Source: Dendrophyllia cribrosa (taxonomy: Eukaryota; Cnidaria; Anthozoa; Scleractinia; Dendrophylliidae). Taken from it: a DNA stretch of 64,000 nucleotides. Below the pieces are notes generated by a model. The model saw only the letters and a program-made list of their open reading frames with translations, was not told where the DNA came from and did not search any database. The position numbers and the translations under genes were made by a program. Location of the stretch: positions 2,221,981 through 2,285,980 of the forward strand of contig JAJLRJ010000010.1 in the NCBI GenBank assembly GCA_024195265.1, given 5' to 3'. Positions 56,987 to 59,900 of this stretch are shown one piece after another; the first letter of the stretch is position 1; each line of letters starts with the position of its first letter.

Positions 56987-59900
56987 AGACTGATTGTCTG
57001 TCACTTTAAATCCAGCGTTCCCACCCCTGGGCATAGAAGTCAAGGGTAAAAGAACAAAACCACAACTCACCTGTGACCACCAGGGCACTCAGTACACACA
57101 GATGACCCATTCTTACTGTATGTCCCATTCTCACATGGCTGCTCCCCTTGTGAAGCAAATGGGCAAAACTTTCCTGCCGTGCAGAGTTTGCACTCTGTTT
57201 GTCCCACAGTGTCTGTATATGTACCGTTGAAACATGGCAAGGGACTTGCTAATGGGACGTCTGGACAGTAAAATCCTTTCTCGCACTGTGAACAGCTTGT
57301 TTGCCCAGCAGGTGCATATTCCCCTGGACTGCATCTGACTGGATCAATTGTCTGGTTTAAACATCTGTCAAAAAACAGAACAATGCAATGATATCACTTT
57401 ACGCGCTACAGTATGTACTACAGTTTACATTGGAACTTTAAGGGGGCCACTGGGTTGACACTATGGGAGAACTTTGAAACTGGTGTGAAAACACTCATTT
57501 GTGGCTTGTGGTCCATCACTTTTCACATTCCCTCATATTTCAAGAGAATATGGTAAAATAATCTTGGTTTGTAAGCAATACCATAAAAAATAAATGGAGA
57601 CCAGTAAGGAGTATTTGCATGTTAATACTGGGACTTCATGGGTTGAATGTTAACCACACTTACTGGTGTCCAGCACGGCAGACAGTGCATTCTGCTCCTC
57701 CTCCGAGACTGTAGCTTCCATTAGCACAAGCTTGGCATGATGTCCCATTATATGAGAATTTCCCTGCCTGGCAAGGATTGCATTTTGTTTGTGAAACATC
57801 TGGCTCATATCCTCCTGGGCAGTACTGTAAAGAAAAAAAAGGAATTGTTATCTGATTTAGGATAGAGTTTTGTACCTGAATTAAGAAAACCTTTAAGGCA
57901 ATGGTGTATCAACTGTTAAATTTGATTTTCCTAAACATTTCGTTAAAGTGAGGGTTTCATGGTTCGGCACATGTGCAAGCTATGACATAACCCATTTAAT
58001 TTCGCTGTTTAGACTAATCAGAAGCGAGTAGATATCTCTGGTGGAAATTTTGCCCGTGAAAATGTTGTGGTCAGTCAGCTGATTGAATGGATGATTATGC
58101 ATACCCATATGCACCATGAAAACCACCAGAGCATAGAATAAATCCTTTGGGTCAAAGGTTTTATTCAGAGTTGACTTTGTTGGTATAATCCGCTGAAATT
58201 TTCTCTGAATTTTGGTCATCCTTTATTTTGTTTAGACTAATTAGAGCAGTTTTCAATTGAGTGTCATAAAACCAAAACCAAAGTAATTACTCTGACCAAT
58301 GACTGCAGTCCTAAACAATCCAATGAACCAATCAGAGCTCGAAGCAATTACATGTCGGCAGCGCCAAGCAGGGGAAAATGCGTGCGAGCAAGTCACGATT
58401 GGTTTTGGTTTTACATCTGATTGGTCGAGAAAGTGAGCGACATTTTTTAGCCAATCACAAAGCATAGCAATGCAAAACCAAAGCAACTGTGTAATTACTT
58501 TTGACACTCAATTTAAAATACTCCATGATTTTTGGAGTATTTTAGTGGCCTTGTCCACGGTGTTCTACGCCCGCCCCGACATTTTGCAAAAGGAGAAAGC
58601 ACTGGGGATGAGTTTGCATGACCTTGTACTCTACTACAAAGTAATATTTTGTTCTTCAATCAGTTACTTATTGTGTGGACCTTATGGGGAGGCTATACTT
58701 TAAGGGGGGTTGAGGACATTATTTGCTGGCCGTGTCATTTTGGAGAGGTGGCTGTTGAAGAAGAGAAAGAAAAAATAGCCAAATGCTGAGAAAATAAACA
58801 TGTGTACCTGAGGCTGTTGTGAAGGACCTAGACACACTTTGTCACTAGGACATGAGTGACATATCCCTTCTCCATAATTAGAATAAGTTCCAGCTGCACA
58901 TAATGTAACATTCCCTGGTATGGTGCAGTCGTAACCAGCAGGGCAAGGAGTATCACATGATACAGACCCTGCAGTGCTGTTTAATTCTGATGCACATGCC
59001 TGTGAGGAGAGTACATATGTTCGGTTAATAGATGTTGGTCAATACAGGGATGTACCAACAGGTGGACTTTTGTTCATCACAGGTGGAAAATTTTGATAAA
59101 AAAGAAAAGAGTTAAGCAGACACAGTTTTCCACAGGGCTGTCATTAAGGGCCATCACCCGTAGCATCTGTTACGGGTGAGTGCACTTGATTAGACCTTGA
59201 TGTTACGGGTGATCTTGCCTGTCATAGGTTAAATTGAACGACAAAGCAACAAGATTGTTACGGGTGTTAAGATCAGAGCAACGCCTGTCTCAAATCTTAA
59301 TGACAGCCCTGTTCCAGGCGGAAAAAATCAAGAACACTCAGTCTTCAGGTGGTTATTTTTTCCGCCTTCCGTCTATTATTTACATCCCTGCAATAAATGA
59401 GCAGCTCGTAATTATCCCAATCTTTCTGCTACCTTATTACAAGAAATGTTTGCAACATCAAATTTTCACGATTTTTTTTCTTTTAACAAGTGTTGTATTT
59501 AGCAAAATCTAAGCAAAAGTATCCATGACAAGATCGGGAGAGCTTTACTACTTTGTGAAAGCAGAAATAGCATGTGTGCTCCTAAAGGCATGACACTACT
59601 TTGTCACTTTTGACATGTTACTGATATGATAACAGCAATGATATTAATTACATTAGACTAAGTACAAGTCAGACTGGTTGACACTAGTCTCTCTATATAA
59701 TCCTTGTCTCTGGCAACAAAAGATTAATTAAATCGTTAATTTTTCTCATTATAAGACTTTCACTTGTTAAACTTGTTCAGACACTTGTTCCATTTTTTTT
59801 TGCAATCAGTGTTGCAACAACTACCAACAATCAAGCAGCCAGTCATCCAAACTCCCAATCCCAGCTGAACATGAACATTTGAGAGGGTCAAGAGTAAAAA

